Origin: Kitagawia praeruptora
Lineage: Eukaryota; Streptophyta; Magnoliopsida; Apiales; Apiaceae
Reading direction: 5' to 3'
Assembly (NCBI GenBank): GCA_037693485.1
Contig: CM075348.1
Location: 11,948,501 to 12,012,500, forward strand
Length of the DNA: 64,000 bases
Numbering within the stretch: the stretch's first letter is position 1; the number at the start of each line of letters is the position of its first letter. Made by a program: the position numbers and the translations under genes. A model generated the notes under the pieces. That model was not told the origin of the DNA. It saw only the letters and a list, made by a program, of their open reading frames with translations, and made no database searches. This document shows positions 63,826 to 64,000 of this stretch, piece after piece.

Positions 63826-64000
63826 TCTTAAGTTTAACGAACATTCAACATCCATGAATATTAAGCTATAAAACTGATGCTATACACACAGACAAATGTA
63901 TCTACATATTGAAGAAGAAGAAGATTGTTTCTTACTAATCAAGAAAATGTATATACAGGAATAAATCAATTGTGTACAAGAGAGAGAGAGAGTTTATATA
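63826..64000 (-). repeat. 5' LTR of copia element (partial)
   Basis: 175 bp visible, matching 58771-58945 with 4 differences. Confidence 0.85.

Larger units (their letters stand above)
58771..64000 (-). mobile_element. Ty1/copia retrotransposon (5' LTR runs off the window)
   Basis: On the minus strand: 5' LTR (visible 64000-63826), PBS for initiator Met tRNA, gag, pol in the order protease-integrase-RT-RNase H, PPT, 3' LTR (59048-58771). This order defines Ty1/copia. The two LTRs differ at 4 of 175 comparable bases (2.3%). Confidence 0.92.

Overview
The window is plant nuclear DNA, almost certainly from a eudicot. It has nested LTR retrotransposons of several Ty3/gypsy lineages (Athila-like, chromovirus, Tat) and one Ty1/copia element, an RTE-type LINE, a Helitron, MITEs, and a Restorer-of-fertility-like PPR gene with plant signatures. 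Nothing seen identifies the species. No tRNA, rRNA, CRISPR or prokaryotic feature was found. The composition suits repeat-rich, gene-poor heterochromatin. All reading was by eye, so divergence counts are approximate.

Layout. 1-6885: right part of a non-autonomous Athila-like element (A) with two ORFs and a 3' LTR, sitting in a decayed chromodomain gypsy element (6886 to about 11790). 11800-16200: the only low-copy genic block, with one possible orphan exon and a PPR gene split by a 468-bp hAT-type MITE whose 8-bp target duplication is intact. 16372-19756: a non-autonomous Helitron containing a 1.1-kb tandem duplication. 20900-29957: a 5'-truncated LINE (minus strand) cut in two by a young non-autonomous Athila-like element (B, minus strand, 21843-28987, TSD GACAT). 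30159-32902: a 2.7-kb LTR element without convincing ORFs (TSD CAACC). 34133-53737: a Tat-lineage element (TSD ATAAT, inserted into a TAA microsatellite) with gag, protease, RT, two RNase H regions and integrase, plus a spliced antisense gene. That gene is broken by a third Athila-like element (C, 41329-49971, TSD CCTCA). 54848-56343: an inverted-repeat element filled with about 36 copies of a 29-bp palindromic minisatellite. 58771-64000: a Ty1/copia element on the minus strand with a nearly intact pol.

How the parts relate. Only the copia element and the Tat element carry near-complete pol regions. Elements A, B and C lack RT and integrase and would need enzymes from elsewhere. A and B keep a Tyr/Asn/Gln-rich gag-derived ORF and an ORF2 in the env-like position. 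C keeps gag-protease but has lost ORF2. LTR divergence orders the insertions: B about 0.3% and C about 0.4% are youngest, Tat (host of C) about 0.8%, copia about 2.3%, the 2.7-kb element about 2.6%. This agrees with the nesting.

Most interesting signals. (1) A stem-loop with loop AGGA (or a one-base variant) lies 5-9 nt before a G-rich polypurine tract. It occurs twice in each of A, B and C, once internally and once at the 3' LTR, with stem sequences that change but stay paired. (2) Other structured RNA candidates lie at the gag-ORF2 junction and in the Tat-type LTRs. (3) The Tat antisense gene has its own TATA box and two GT-AG introns. (4) The PPR reading frame would be restored exactly by precise MITE excision. 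(5) The palindromic minisatellite array.
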